Positions 24,586-32,922 of a stretch of 40,227 bases of DNA are shown here, piece after piece; position 1 is the first letter of the stretch, and every line of letters starts with the position of its first letter. The notes below the pieces were generated by a model. The model made no database searches. It saw nothing but the letters and a program-made list of their open reading frames with translations, and was not told where the DNA came from. A program made the position numbers and the translations under genes. This stretch comes from Sulfuritalea sp. (GTDB lineage Bacteria > Pseudomonadota > Gammaproteobacteria > Burkholderiales > Rhodocyclaceae), in the NCBI GenBank assembly GCA_030696505.1, contig JAUYSD010000062.1:1-40227 (forward strand), read 5' to 3'.

Positions 24586-25373
24586 GATTTCAGGCTCGCG
24601 GCAAGTTCCCGGTAGCCTTGCAGCAGCGGCGGGCCGGGGTGGAAGAAGTTTTCGCCCCTGAGGCTGACGATGCGCGCCTTGACCGTGCCCAGCGCGGCGT
24701 TGCAGGCGACGCTGGATTCGTGGCTGAGCGAAAACACGATGGCCGGCTTGAAGCGCGCCACCAGGGCGGGGATGTCGGCGAGCTCCTCGCCTGCGCGCAG
24801 GTGGCGCACGCGGGCATCGCGGTCCACCACCTCGAAGCCGGCGCGGGCGAAGGCGTCGCCGATGTAATGCTTGCGGCCGAAGGCGTAGGGTTCGCCGGAG
24901 CAGGCGGAGAGCACCAGCACGCGCTCGCCCTTGCCGCCGACGCCGCGTGCCGCGGCCCGCCAGGCGCGATGGAAGCGCCGCACCTGGGCCTCTGCGTCGC
25001 CCATTCCGCTCGCGACCGCCAGCGTGCGCAGCACCTGTTCACTCTCGGCGATGGAGCCGAAGCCGTCCAGGCGCAGCGTGCGCGTGCCTTGCGGCACGGC
25101 CTGCGCCAGGGTTTCCGGTGTGGCCCAGTCCGAGCTCACCAGCAGCTCGGGCTGCAGGATCGCCAGCACATCGGCATCGGGGTCCATGACGCCGCCGGTC
25201 TTGGGCAGATCGTGTTTGTCGTAGCGCGAGACGCCGACGATGCACTTGCCCTGGCCGAGCCATTCCAGCGCGGCGGTGAGATAGGGCGACTGGCTGACGA
25301 TGCGCGGGCAGGCGGCCAGCGCTGGCCCGGCGGCGAGCCAGGCGAGGAGCAGGAACAGGGAACGCAGTTTCAT
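24582..25373 (-). CDS. btuF: Periplasmic B12-binding protein of ABC transporter
   Basis: A 263-residue protein with a clear signal peptide (LRSLFLLLAWLAAGPALAA) and the helical-backbone solute-binding fold: RIVSQSPYLTAALEWLG at the N-terminus, ILQPELLVSSDWATPE and a long linker helix. It captures corrinoid passed through BtuB and hands it to BtuCD. ATG 25373 is chosen because the signal peptide starts there. Specificity for B12 rather than iron siderophore is inferred from the riboswitch, btuB and cobO in the same operon. Confidence 0.88.
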   Translation of the reverse strand: MKLRSLFLLLAWLAAGPALAACPRIVSQSPYLTAALEWLGQGKCIVGVSRYDKHDLPKTGGVMDPDADVLAILQPELLVSSDWATPETLAQAVPQGTRTLRLDGFGSIAESEQVLRTLAVASGMGDAEAQVRRFHRAWRAAARGVGGKGERVLVLSACSGEPYAFGRKHYIGDAFARAGFEVVDRDARVRHLRAGEELADIPALVARFKPAIVFSLSHESSVACNAALGTVKARIVSLRGENFFHPGPPLLQGYRELAASLKS

Positions 25374-25383
25374 GAGCGGGCTC

Positions 25384-26154
25384 TCAAAGCGGCAGGAAGC
25401 AGCGCTGGCCGTCGGTTTCGACCATGCGCAGGGGATGCTGGTAGAGCGCCGACAGGCGCTCGGCGGTGAGCATCGCGGCGGCGCTGCCGGATTCGACGCG
25501 GCCGTCGCCATGCACCAGCAGGGCGCGGTCGCAATAGCGCGCGGCGAGCCCCGGATCGTGCATCACCATCACCAGCGCGGTGCCGGTTTCCTCTGCGGTG
25601 CGCGAGAGCAGCTGCAGCGCGGCGATCTGGTGGTTGAGGTCGAGGTGCGACAGCGGCTCGTCGAGCAGCGCCAGGCGCGGCTGCTGGGTCAGCAGGGTGG
25701 CGATCGCCAGGCGCTGCCGCTCGCCGCCGGACAGGGTCTGCACGTCGCGCGCGGCGAAGCCGGCGAGGTCGACGGCGGCCAGTGCGGCGCGGGCGATGCG
25801 GGCGTCGGCGGCGCTTTCCCAGGCCCAGCGTTTGAGCCAGGGATGGCGGCCGATCAGCGCGGTTTCCAGCACGCTGGCGGGGAAGGCATCGACCTGCTGC
25901 TGCAGCAGCACGCCGCGCAGTTGCGCGACAAGGCGCGGCGGCGTCTGCGCCAGATCGGCGCCACACAGGTCGATGCGGCCTGCCGCAGGCTCGCGCAGGC
26001 CGGCCAGGGTGTGCAGCAGCGTGGTCTTGCCGGCGCCGTTGCGGCCGAGTATGGCCAGACGCTCGCCGGCGCCGAGTTCCAGATCGAGCCCGCGCACCAC
26101 GGTGCGGCCGCCGACGGCGACCGCGAGCCCGCGCACCGTGAGCAGGCTGCTCAT
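25384..26154 (-). CDS. btuD: B12 ABC transporter ATP-binding protein
   Basis: A 256-residue ABC ATPase of the FecE/BtuD type: Walker A GRNGAGKTT, signature LSGGERQRLAIA, Walker B LALLDEP, and switch His in MVMHDP. It energises corrinoid uptake through BtuC. ATG 26154 overlaps the btuC stop (ATGA). The longer frame into btuC is an artefact. Confidence 0.92.
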   Translation of the reverse strand: MSSLLTVRGLAVAVGGRTVVRGLDLELGAGERLAILGRNGAGKTTLLHTLAGLREPAAGRIDLCGADLAQTPPRLVAQLRGVLLQQQVDAFPASVLETALIGRHPWLKRWAWESAADARIARAALAAVDLAGFAARDVQTLSGGERQRLAIATLLTQQPRLALLDEPLSHLDLNHQIAALQLLSRTAEETGTALVMVMHDPGLAARYCDRALLVHGDGRVESGSAAAMLTAERLSALYQHPLRMVETDGQRCFLPL

Positions 26155-27143
26155 GTCGCACTGCCCTTGGTCTGGCGCGACAGCAAATAGAGGAACACCG
26201 GCACGCCGAGCAGGGCGGTAAGCACGCCGACCGGCAGTTGCTGCGGCGCGACCAGGGTGCGCGCCAGGGTGTCGGCGATCACCAGCAGCGAACCCCCGGC
26301 CAGCGCGGCAGCCGGCAGCAGCACGCGCTGGTCGTTGCCGACCGCCAGGCGCACCAGGTGGGGCACCACCAGGCCGACGAAGCCGACGCTGCCGGCGGTG
26401 GTCACGGCGACCGCGGTCAAGAGCGAGGCCAGCACGTACACGGCGCCGCGCAGGCCGCGCACCCGAACGCCGAGGGTGCGCGCGATCAGATCGCCGCGCG
26501 CCAGCAGGTTGAGGTCGCGCGACAGCGGCAGGGCGGCGGCCAGGCCCAGCGCCAGCACCAGCAGCGCCGGCCACGGCGTGCCGGCATGCGACAGGTCGCC
26601 CATCAGCCAGAACAGCATGCTGCGCAACTGGTGCTCCGGCGCCACCGAGAGGATCAGCGCCACCACCGCGCTGCAGCCGGCGGCGACGATGACGCCGGTC
26701 AGCAGCAGGCGGGTCTGGGTCCAGCTGCCGTCGCCGCGCGCCAGGCCGAATACCAGCAGCATCGCGGCGAAGGCGCCGGCGAAGGCGAACAGATTGATCA
26801 GGGCCAGCGCCAGGCCGGCCAGCATCGCCAGCAGCGCGCCAACCGCGGCGCCGCCCGAGATGCCCAGTACATAGGGGTCGGCCAGGGGATTTCTCAATAG
26901 CACCTGCATCAGCGCGCCGGCCAGGGCCAGCAGGCCGCCGCAGGCGAAAGCCGCCAGCGCGCGCGGCAGGCGCAGGCCGCTGACCACCGCGCCGGCGGTG
27001 TCCTGCCCGGTCCCCGTCAGGGCGGCCCAGACCTCGCCCGGCGCCACCGCGTAGGATCCCGCCAGCAAGGCCGCGACCAGGCTGGCGAGCGCCAGCGCCG
27101 CGAGTGCGGCGAGCAACAGCAGGGCGCGGCGGCGGCTAGGCAT
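26151..27143 (-). CDS. btuC: B12 ABC transporter permease
   Basis: The 330-residue FecCD-family permease has about ten membrane segments. It carries the family motifs RLPRALAAFACGGLLALAGALMQ, NPLADPYVLGISGGAA, and GSVGFVGLVVPHLVR, the cytoplasmic helix contacting BtuD. Its ATG directly abuts the btuB stop (TAA at 27144-27146). Substrate assignment comes from the operon. Confidence 0.91.
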   Translation of the reverse strand: MPSRRRALLLLAALAALALASLVAALLAGSYAVAPGEVWAALTGTGQDTAGAVVSGLRLPRALAAFACGGLLALAGALMQVLLRNPLADPYVLGISGGAAVGALLAMLAGLALALINLFAFAGAFAAMLLVFGLARGDGSWTQTRLLLTGVIVAAGCSAVVALILSVAPEHQLRSMLFWLMGDLSHAGTPWPALLVLALGLAAALPLSRDLNLLARGDLIARTLGVRVRGLRGAVYVLASLLTAVAVTTAGSVGFVGLVVPHLVRLAVGNDQRVLLPAAALAGGSLLVIADTLARTLVAPQQLPVGVLTALLGVPVFLYLLSRQTKGSAT

Positions 27144-29027
27144 TTACTTCATCGCAAAGCGCGCGCCGAGGAACAGCGTCGTGCCCAGCGCGGCGAACTC
27201 CGAGGTGGCGGCGCGCACCACGTCGTAGCGCTTGTCGAACAGGTTGTCGACGCGGGCGAACAGCGACCAGCCGTGATCGAGGCGCAGTTCGCCGCGCAGA
27301 TTCACCAGACCGTAGCCGCCCATTTTCTTGGTGTTGAGTCCGCTCGTGAAGTCCGGCGCATCGTAGCGCGGACCGCTGGCCTGGAGTTCGGCGCCGAGCG
27401 ACCAGTCGCCGAAATCGCGGCTCGCGGCGAGGCTGCCGAACTGTCGTGCGCGGCGCACCAGCGCTTCGCCGTTGGCCAGGTTCTTCGGGTCCTGGACGGT
27501 GAGGCCGGCATCCAGCGTCCAGGCGCCGAGCGAGCTGCGGGCCGCCGCGGTCCAGCCCGTGATGCGCGCCGTGGCGACGTTGCGCGGCGTGTAGAAGAAC
27601 GAGCCCGGCGCGGTTTCCTGCCACTGGATCAGGTTCTCGATCTCGTTGCGGAAAGCGGTCAGCGAGGCCTCGGTGCTGCCCATTTCGTAATGCAGGGCAA
27701 GCTCGCGGCTGCGGCCGGATTCGGGCAGCAGCAGCGGGTTGCCGGCGCCGACGAAGGGCGTGTTGGGGAAATACAGGTCGTTGAAGGTCGGCGCCTTGAA
27801 GGAGGTGCCCGCGCTGGCCGAAAGCCGCCAGGCGTCGCTCAGGCGGTAGCCGTAGCCGAGGGTGTGCGTGTTCCGCGCGCCGAACTGGGAATTGTCGTCG
27901 CGGCGCGCCCCGATCTGCCAGAAATGCGCGCCCGCCGAGCCGTTCCAGCCCAGCACCAGGGAATCGGTGCGGCGCTGCAGGCTGGTATAGACATTGGTCG
28001 AGTCTATGGATTCGCGCAGGCTTTCGACGGCGACCAGGCCGCGCCCGAGCGGCAGGGTCAGGTCGTTCTGCCAGACCACCTGGTCCTGGCGCGTGCGAAA
28101 CGCATCGCGGTCCTGGCCCGCAGTCGACGAAGGCGTGGTGATCGAGTGGTCTTCACCTCGGCCCAGGCGCAGTTCGCTCTGCCAAGCTTCGGCCAGGCGC
28201 GCGCGGGCGAACACGCCGTGGGCGACGACCCGGGTCCGCGTCTGCCAATCCAGGTTGGCGGACGGCCAACTGCTGTCGAAGTGGCTGACGCCGTCGCTTT
28301 CGATGCCGTGGGCGCCGATCTCGATGCCCTCCCGCGGGCGCCAGGTGGCGGCCAGCGACAGGCTGCGGCGCGCAAAACCGTCGCGGTCCGGGTTGTAGGC
28401 GGGGCTGCCCGGATTGGTGATGGCGTTGACCCCCTCGGCGCGCGAGTCGGCCACGCGCACGGCATAGTCGAACTTCCCGACGCGGTTGGCATGGGCCAGC
28501 GTCAGTTCCCGGCTGCCGCGGCTGCCGACCCCGGCGCTGGCTTCGAGGCGCGGGGCGTCGGCTGCGCGCCTGGTGGTGATGCGGATCACGCCGCCGATGG
28601 CATCGGAACCGTAGAGCGCCGACGCCGGTCCGCGCAGGATTTCGATGCGCTCGACCTGGGCCAGCGGAATTGCTTCCAGCGAGCTCTGCCCCAGCGTGGC
28701 CGAACTGATGCGCAGGCCGTCGAGCAGGATCAGGGTATGGCCGGCGTTGGCGCCGCGGATGAATACGCTTTCCGTGGCGCCGCGACCGCCGGCGCGCGAC
28801 AGCTCGATGCCCGGCGTGCGCGCCAGCAGGTCGCCGAGGGTGGTCGACGGTCCTGCCTGCTCGATGGCCTCGCGGTCGATCACGGAGACGTCGGCAATAA
28901 CTTCGCTGATTCGCGTCGGCTGGCGTGTCGCTGTGACCACGACGGCCGCGAGTTGATCGGCAGCGAAGGAAAAACCGGGGGAAAGACAACTGGCCGCGCA
29001 GGCGGCGATGGTGAAATGCTTGTACAT
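27144..29027 (-). CDS. btuB: TonB-dependent outer-membrane B12 receptor
   Basis: A 627-residue outer-membrane receptor with a signal peptide (MYKHFTIAACAASCLSPG, cleavage near SFAAD) and TonB box AAVVVTATR. The plug domain reads PGIELSRAGGRGATESVFIRG and ALYGSDAIGGVIRITTRR. A 22-strand barrel ends in a C-terminal aromatic-type strand (LFLGARFAMK). ATG 29027 is supported by GGGAG 9 nt upstream and by the signal peptide; the frame continues upstream through the riboswitch without being coding. The protein binds cobalamin outside the cell and imports it with TonB energy. It is the first gene of the operon after a cobalamin riboswitch. Confidence 0.94.
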   Translation of the reverse strand: MYKHFTIAACAASCLSPGFSFAADQLAAVVVTATRQPTRISEVIADVSVIDREAIEQAGPSTTLGDLLARTPGIELSRAGGRGATESVFIRGANAGHTLILLDGLRISSATLGQSSLEAIPLAQVERIEILRGPASALYGSDAIGGVIRITTRRAADAPRLEASAGVGSRGSRELTLAHANRVGKFDYAVRVADSRAEGVNAITNPGSPAYNPDRDGFARRSLSLAATWRPREGIEIGAHGIESDGVSHFDSSWPSANLDWQTRTRVVAHGVFARARLAEAWQSELRLGRGEDHSITTPSSTAGQDRDAFRTRQDQVVWQNDLTLPLGRGLVAVESLRESIDSTNVYTSLQRRTDSLVLGWNGSAGAHFWQIGARRDDNSQFGARNTHTLGYGYRLSDAWRLSASAGTSFKAPTFNDLYFPNTPFVGAGNPLLLPESGRSRELALHYEMGSTEASLTAFRNEIENLIQWQETAPGSFFYTPRNVATARITGWTAAARSSLGAWTLDAGLTVQDPKNLANGEALVRRARQFGSLAASRDFGDWSLGAELQASGPRYDAPDFTSGLNTKKMGGYGLVNLRGELRLDHGWSLFARVDNLFDKRYDVVRAATSEFAALGTTLFLGARFAMK

Positions 29028-29165
29028 GGAAAAACTCCCGAACCCCGGCAAGCGTCCCCGCAGCCGGTAGGTGGCAAATGCATGCGCGGGAGGGGAGGGC
29101 AATGAACGGGGTCGGCACGAACCCCCGGCACGCCGCAACCCCGCAACGCATACGCTGGTTTGTCC

Positions 29166-29343
29166 CTGGCCGGTCTCCGGGCTTGGAAGTCTTGGTTCAT
29201 CGCCTTCCCGGGCTTGCGACCCAGTGGCGTCATGATGAACCCGCACTTCCTTACCGTTGCGGGGGCAGCGCCGGAATCGAACTCTTTGGGGGTTCCCACC
29301 GGCTTCCCGTTTCACCCGGCAGGGAAAACCCTGCACAGGCACC
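29166..29343 (-). promoter_or_regulatory. Cobalamin riboswitch upstream of btuB operon
   Basis: Minus strand shows GGTGCC (29343-29338), CCGGGTGAAACGGGAAGCCG, the core GCGCTGCCCCCGCAACGGTA, GCCACTGGG, GGGAAGGCG and AGCCCGGAGACCGGCC, in the canonical order. This is the better conserved of the two aptamers. It lies about 139 nt before the btuB ATG and shares its upstream promoter region with the divergent nirS. Confidence 0.96.
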
Positions 29344-29421
29344 ACGAACAGCGCGGAGTATAGCAAAGCCGAATTTGCCAACCGGGAGGCGGCCCGAAAT
29401 ATTCCTATTCCGAGTGCGATC

Positions 29422-29435
29422 TTGATCCGAGTCAA
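29422..29435 (+). promoter_or_regulatory. FNR/ANR/DNR-type box upstream of nirS
   Basis: TTGAT-CCGA-GTCAA fits the CRP/FNR-family palindrome TTGAY-N4-RTCAA exactly. A possible -10 (TTAATA, 29476-29481) would place the box near -60. It is 108 bp before the nirS ATG. The site would give oxygen- or NO-responsive activation. Confidence 0.8.
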
Positions 29436-29543
29436 GGATTAGCACCTATAGCCGGCGCACGCTTGCGACCATTGGATTAATAGGGTTTTCAGTGCGGGCG
29501 CACTACGCTTTGACTCAGATGAATCATTCAAAAGGAGAGAAGT

Positions 29544-31220
29544 ATGAAAAGGAAGGTACTTGGACTATTTGCCGTTTCCGCCATTGCCGGTGCCATGGGC
29601 AGTGTCTTTGCGCAGGATGCTGCGCCGACCTTGACCGCTGCCGAAAAGGAAACCGCCAAGAAGATCTACTTTGAACGTTGCGCGGGTTGCCATGGTGTGC
29701 TGCGCAAAGGCGCCACCGGCAAGAACCTTGAGCCGCACTGGACCAAGACCGACAAGGCAGGCGCCAAGACCGAAGGCGGCACGCTCAAGCTGGGCCAGAA
29801 TCGCCTGGAAAAGATCATTGGTTACGGCACCGACGGCGGCATGGTGAATTTCGACGACATCCTGACCAAGGACGAGATCGCCCTGATGGCCAAGTACATC
29901 CAGAACACGCCGGACGTACCGCCCGAGTACAGCTTCAAGGACACGATGGATTCGTGGAAGGTCATCGTGCCGGTCAAGGACAGGCCGACCAAGCAGATGA
30001 ACAAGTTCAACCTGAAGAACTTCTTCTCCGTTACGCTGCGCGACACCGGCGAAGTGGCCCTGATCGACGGCGACACCAAGGAAATCCGCAGCATCGTCAA
30101 GACCGGCTACGCGGTGCATATCTCGCGCCTGTCGAAGTCCGGTCGTTACGTGTATGTCATCGGCCGCGACGGTCGCCTGTCGCTGATCGACCTCTGGATG
30201 GAGAAGCCTGCCGTGGTGGCCGAACTCAAGATCGGCTTCGATGCGCGCTCGGTCGATACCTCGAAGTTCAAGGGCTTTGAAGACAAATACGCGATCGCCG
30301 GCTCCTATTGGCCGCCCCAGTACGTGATCATGGACGGCGACACGCTGAAGCCGCTCAAGGTGGTGTCGACCCGCGGCATGACCGTGGATGGCGAGTATCA
30401 CCCCGAGCCGCGCGTGGCCTCGATTGTCGCTTCCGAGATCAAGCCTGAATGGGTGGTGAACATCAAGGAAACCGGTCAGATCCTGCTGGTGGATTACACC
30501 GACCTCAAGAACCTGAAGACGACTACCATTCCCTCGGCCAAGTTCCTCCATGACGGCGGCTTTGATGCATCGAAGCGCTACTTCCTGGTTGCGGCCAATG
30601 CCTCGAACAAGATCGCCGCGGTGGATCTCAAACTCGGCAAGCTGGCTGCCCTGATTGACGTTGCCAAGATTCCGCATCCGGGTCGCGGCGCCAACTTCTC
30701 GCATCCGAAGTTCGGTCCGGTCTGGGCCACGGGCCACCTCGGCGCCGATGTGGTGACGCTGATCAGCACGCCGTCGGATGACAAGAAGAACGCCAAGTTC
30801 AAGGAGTTCAACTGGAAGGTGGTGCAGGAAGTCAAGCACGTGCCCGGCAACCTGTTCGTCAAGACCCATCCGAAGTCGAAGAACCTGTGGGCCGACTCGC
30901 CGCAGAATCCCGACAAGGAACTCGCCGAGTCAGTTGCGGTGTGGGACATGGCTGACCTGTCGAAGCCGAAGAAGATCATCAACGTCGCCAAGGACTCCGG
31001 ACTGCCGGTAACCAAGGCAACCCGTCGCGCAGTGCATCCGGAATACAGCGCCGATGGTTCCGAAGTGTGGATCTCCCTGTGGGGCGGCAAGACCGACCAG
31101 TCCGCGATCGTGGTCTATGACGACAAGACATTGGCGATGAAGAAGGTGATCACCGATCCGAAGATGATCACTCCTACCGGCAAGTTCAACGTCTACAACA
31201 CGCAGCATGATATTTACTGA
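29544..31220 (+). CDS. nirS: Cytochrome cd1 nitrite reductase
   Basis: The 558-residue periplasmic enzyme reduces nitrite to NO. A signal peptide (to about FAQ) precedes a c-type heme domain with CAGCH (46-50), then the eight-bladed heme d1 propeller. Residues fitting known NirS enzymes are the proximal d1 ligand His192 (AVHISRLS) and the catalytic pair His336 (FLHDGG) and His378 (PHPGRGANF), 42 apart as in the Pseudomonas enzyme. The C-terminus NVYNTQHDIY is also typical. A strong AAAGGAG site precedes the ATG. Presence of both catalytic histidines argues for NirS rather than the NirN/NirF paralogues. It leads the nir operon behind an FNR-type box. Confidence 0.96.
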   Translation: MKRKVLGLFAVSAIAGAMGSVFAQDAAPTLTAAEKETAKKIYFERCAGCHGVLRKGATGKNLEPHWTKTDKAGAKTEGGTLKLGQNRLEKIIGYGTDGGMVNFDDILTKDEIALMAKYIQNTPDVPPEYSFKDTMDSWKVIVPVKDRPTKQMNKFNLKNFFSVTLRDTGEVALIDGDTKEIRSIVKTGYAVHISRLSKSGRYVYVIGRDGRLSLIDLWMEKPAVVAELKIGFDARSVDTSKFKGFEDKYAIAGSYWPPQYVIMDGDTLKPLKVVSTRGMTVDGEYHPEPRVASIVASEIKPEWVVNIKETGQILLVDYTDLKNLKTTTIPSAKFLHDGGFDASKRYFLVAANASNKIAAVDLKLGKLAALIDVAKIPHPGRGANFSHPKFGPVWATGHLGADVVTLISTPSDDKKNAKFKEFNWKVVQEVKHVPGNLFVKTHPKSKNLWADSPQNPDKELAESVAVWDMADLSKPKKIINVAKDSGLPVTKATRRAVHPEYSADGSEVWISLWGGKTDQSAIVVYDDKTLAMKKVITDPKMITPTGKFNVYNTQHDIY

Positions 31221-31252
31221 TCGGAAACTGATCGAAACTTGATCAGCAGCAA

Positions 31253-31280
31253 GGATAAAGGGGCATATGCCCCTTTATCC
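31253..31280. terminator. Perfect 28-bp palindrome after nirS
   Basis: GGATAAAGGGGCAT followed by its exact reverse complement. It lies 33 bp after the nirS stop and 100 bp before nirT. It has no T-tract, so it may work as a partial terminator or as an mRNA-stabilising 3' stem that raises nirS over downstream genes. Confidence 0.65.
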
Positions 31281-31380
31281 TATAGGTGTATGAAAACGAT
31301 CCAGTTGAAGCGAGCGCCGACCCGGTTGGCGACAGGCGCGGCAGGCGGATCCAACGACCGATGAACTAGGGATAAGGGAT

Positions 31381-31971
31381 ATGGCAGACAATCAAAAATC
31401 AGGCTTTCTGGCGATGATGAGGCGGCCCAGTGCAAAGTATTCGCTGCTCAGTCTGCTGGTGGTCGGTTTCTTCTCCGGGATATTCTTCTGGGGTGGCTTC
31501 AACACCGGCATGGAAGCCACCAATACCCTCGAGTTCTGCATCGGCTGCCATGAGATGCGCGACAACGTGTACGTGGAATACAAGAAGACCATCCACTATT
31601 CCAACCGCACCGGCGTGCGGGCTGTTTGCTCCGACTGCCATGTGCCGAAGGACTGGACGCACAAGATGATTCGCAAGATCCAGGCGAGCAAGGAAGTCTG
31701 GGGCAAGATCACCGGCGTCATCGACACGCCGGAGAAGTTCGCCGAACATCGGCTTAAGATGGCCGAGAGCGAATGGGCGCGGATGAAGGCCAGCGATTCG
31801 CGCGAATGCCGCAACTGCCACAGCTTCGACGCCATGGATGTCGAAAAACAGAAGCTGCGCGGCGCCAAGATGCACAAGATCGGCATCGAAGAGAAGAAGA
31901 CCTGCATCGATTGCCACAAGGGTATCGCCCACACTAAGCCCAAGGGCATGAAGGAAGACGAGGATGAGTGA
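31381..31971 (+). CDS. nirT: Tetraheme cytochrome c of NapC/NirT family
   Basis: The 196-residue protein has a single N-terminal membrane anchor (about 20-40). Four CXXCH sites follow: CIGCH (53-57), CSDCH (83-87), CRNCH (143-147) and CIDCH (175-179). The spacing fits NapC/NirT quinol dehydrogenases, which move electrons from quinol to periplasmic reductases. Its place directly after nirS suggests electron supply to NirS or to its donors, as in the nirSTB arrangement of Pseudomonas stutzeri. A charged Lys/Glu/Asp tail closes the protein. Confidence 0.93.
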   Translation: MADNQKSGFLAMMRRPSAKYSLLSLLVVGFFSGIFFWGGFNTGMEATNTLEFCIGCHEMRDNVYVEYKKTIHYSNRTGVRAVCSDCHVPKDWTHKMIRKIQASKEVWGKITGVIDTPEKFAEHRLKMAESEWARMKASDSRECRNCHSFDAMDVEKQKLRGAKMHKIGIEEKKTCIDCHKGIAHTKPKGMKEDEDE

Positions 31972-32028
31972 GCATCGTGCATGCCAGGGCGGCGTCCATC
32001 CCGCCTGCATGGGTTGCGACCGACACGC

Positions 32029-32042
32029 TTGACACCGATCAA
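32029..32042 (+). promoter_or_regulatory. FNR-type box between nirT and the nirB-like gene
   Basis: TTGAC-ACCG-ATCAA fits TTGAY-N4-RTCAA. It lies only 43 bp before ATG 32085, close for a classical activator position, so it may be a fortuitous or auxiliary site. Confidence 0.5.
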
Positions 32043-32084
32043 ATCCGCCAGCTTTCAATGAAAATCGTTCGAAAGGAGCATCAA

Positions 32085-32909
32085 ATGAGCAAGTCCATCG
32101 TTTCCACCGCCGTTGCCGGCGCACTGCTGGTTCTCGCTTCCCAGGCCGCCGTCGCGGCGCCGGACTGGGGCAAGGTCGCGAAACGCGACATCAACGTCTT
32201 CCATGCCGGCGTCGCGCCGATCGAATGGATGACCAAGAAGTCGGACCACAGCGGCTCGGCCGGCATGCGCAAGGGCGAGAGCTGCGCCGGGTGCCATGAA
32301 GAAAAGGGCACGCTGAATTTCAATTTCAAGCGTCTGGCCGACAAGGAGCTGGAGCCCAAGGGTGCGCCCAAGACGATGATGTTCCCGGTCAGCGTGCAGG
32401 CGGCCTACGATGCGGCCAACCTCTACATCCGCCTGACCTTCAAGGCACCCTCCGGCGGCGCCGACAAGGGCGACAAGGACAACGAGGTCAAGGCCACGCT
32501 GCTGTTCGCCGATGCCAAGGTGCCCCAGGCCGATCAGTACGGCTGCTGGCAGACCTGCCACACCGACGCCCGCACCATGCCCGGCGCCGACGACAAGAAG
32601 ACCAAGTACACCGCGGCCGGCGCCTACGAACTGATTCAGTGGGCGAGCAAGGGCAACAAGGTTTCCGACGGCAGCGTCACCACGGAACGCAAGATGAGCG
32701 GCGGCGGCACCGGCGCCAAGGCCGAAGCCAGCAAGAGCGGCGATACCTACACGGTAACCTTCACGCGCAAGAATCCGGGCGAAGGCAAGGCGATACCATT
32801 CGGTGTGGCCATCCACGCCGATCATGCGCAGGGCCGCTTCCATCACGTATCGCTGGGCTACAAGCTGGGCATCGGTGCCGATGGCGACGTGAAGGCGACC
32901 AAGCAGTAG
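32085..32909 (+). CDS. nirB: NirB-like diheme cytochrome c-552 (ethylbenzene-dehydrogenase gamma-type heme domain)
   Basis: A 274-residue periplasmic protein with signal peptide (to about AVAAPD) and an N-terminal CAGCH site (67-71). A beta-sandwich domain of the cytochrome c-552/DMSO-reductase-like heme-binding type follows (VQAAYDAANLYIRLTFK, later AIPFGVAIHADH). Inside that domain is CWQTCH (154-159), a CX3CH pattern rather than CX2CH. An AAAGGAG site 7 nt upstream supports ATG 32085. Position after nirS and nirT parallels nirB of P. stutzeri, a diheme c-552. Use of the symbol nirB here refers to that cytochrome, not the NADH nitrite reductase. Homology to P. stutzeri NirB should be confirmed. 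Confidence 0.75.
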   Translation: MSKSIVSTAVAGALLVLASQAAVAAPDWGKVAKRDINVFHAGVAPIEWMTKKSDHSGSAGMRKGESCAGCHEEKGTLNFNFKRLADKELEPKGAPKTMMFPVSVQAAYDAANLYIRLTFKAPSGGADKGDKDNEVKATLLFADAKVPQADQYGCWQTCHTDARTMPGADDKKTKYTAAGAYELIQWASKGNKVSDGSVTTERKMSGGGTGAKAEASKSGDTYTVTFTRKNPGEGKAIPFGVAIHADHAQGRFHHVSLGYKLGIGADGDVKATKQ

Positions 32910-32922
32910 GCCGGGCCTACAG

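Noticed and set aside
30684-30695. GGCGCCAACTT in nirS as a further copy of the 24-bp motif
   Set aside because: The core is not exact and the codons are the conserved RGANF of NirS proteins.
29544-31220. NirN or another d1-type paralogue instead of NirS
   Set aside because: Both catalytic histidines and the typical NirS C-terminus are present, and the gene leads a nirSTB-like operon.
31239-31252. TTGAT-CAGC-AGCAA resembling an FNR box after nirS
   Set aside because: One half-site is imperfect and it lies just before a 28-bp palindrome, so a promoter here is not well supported.
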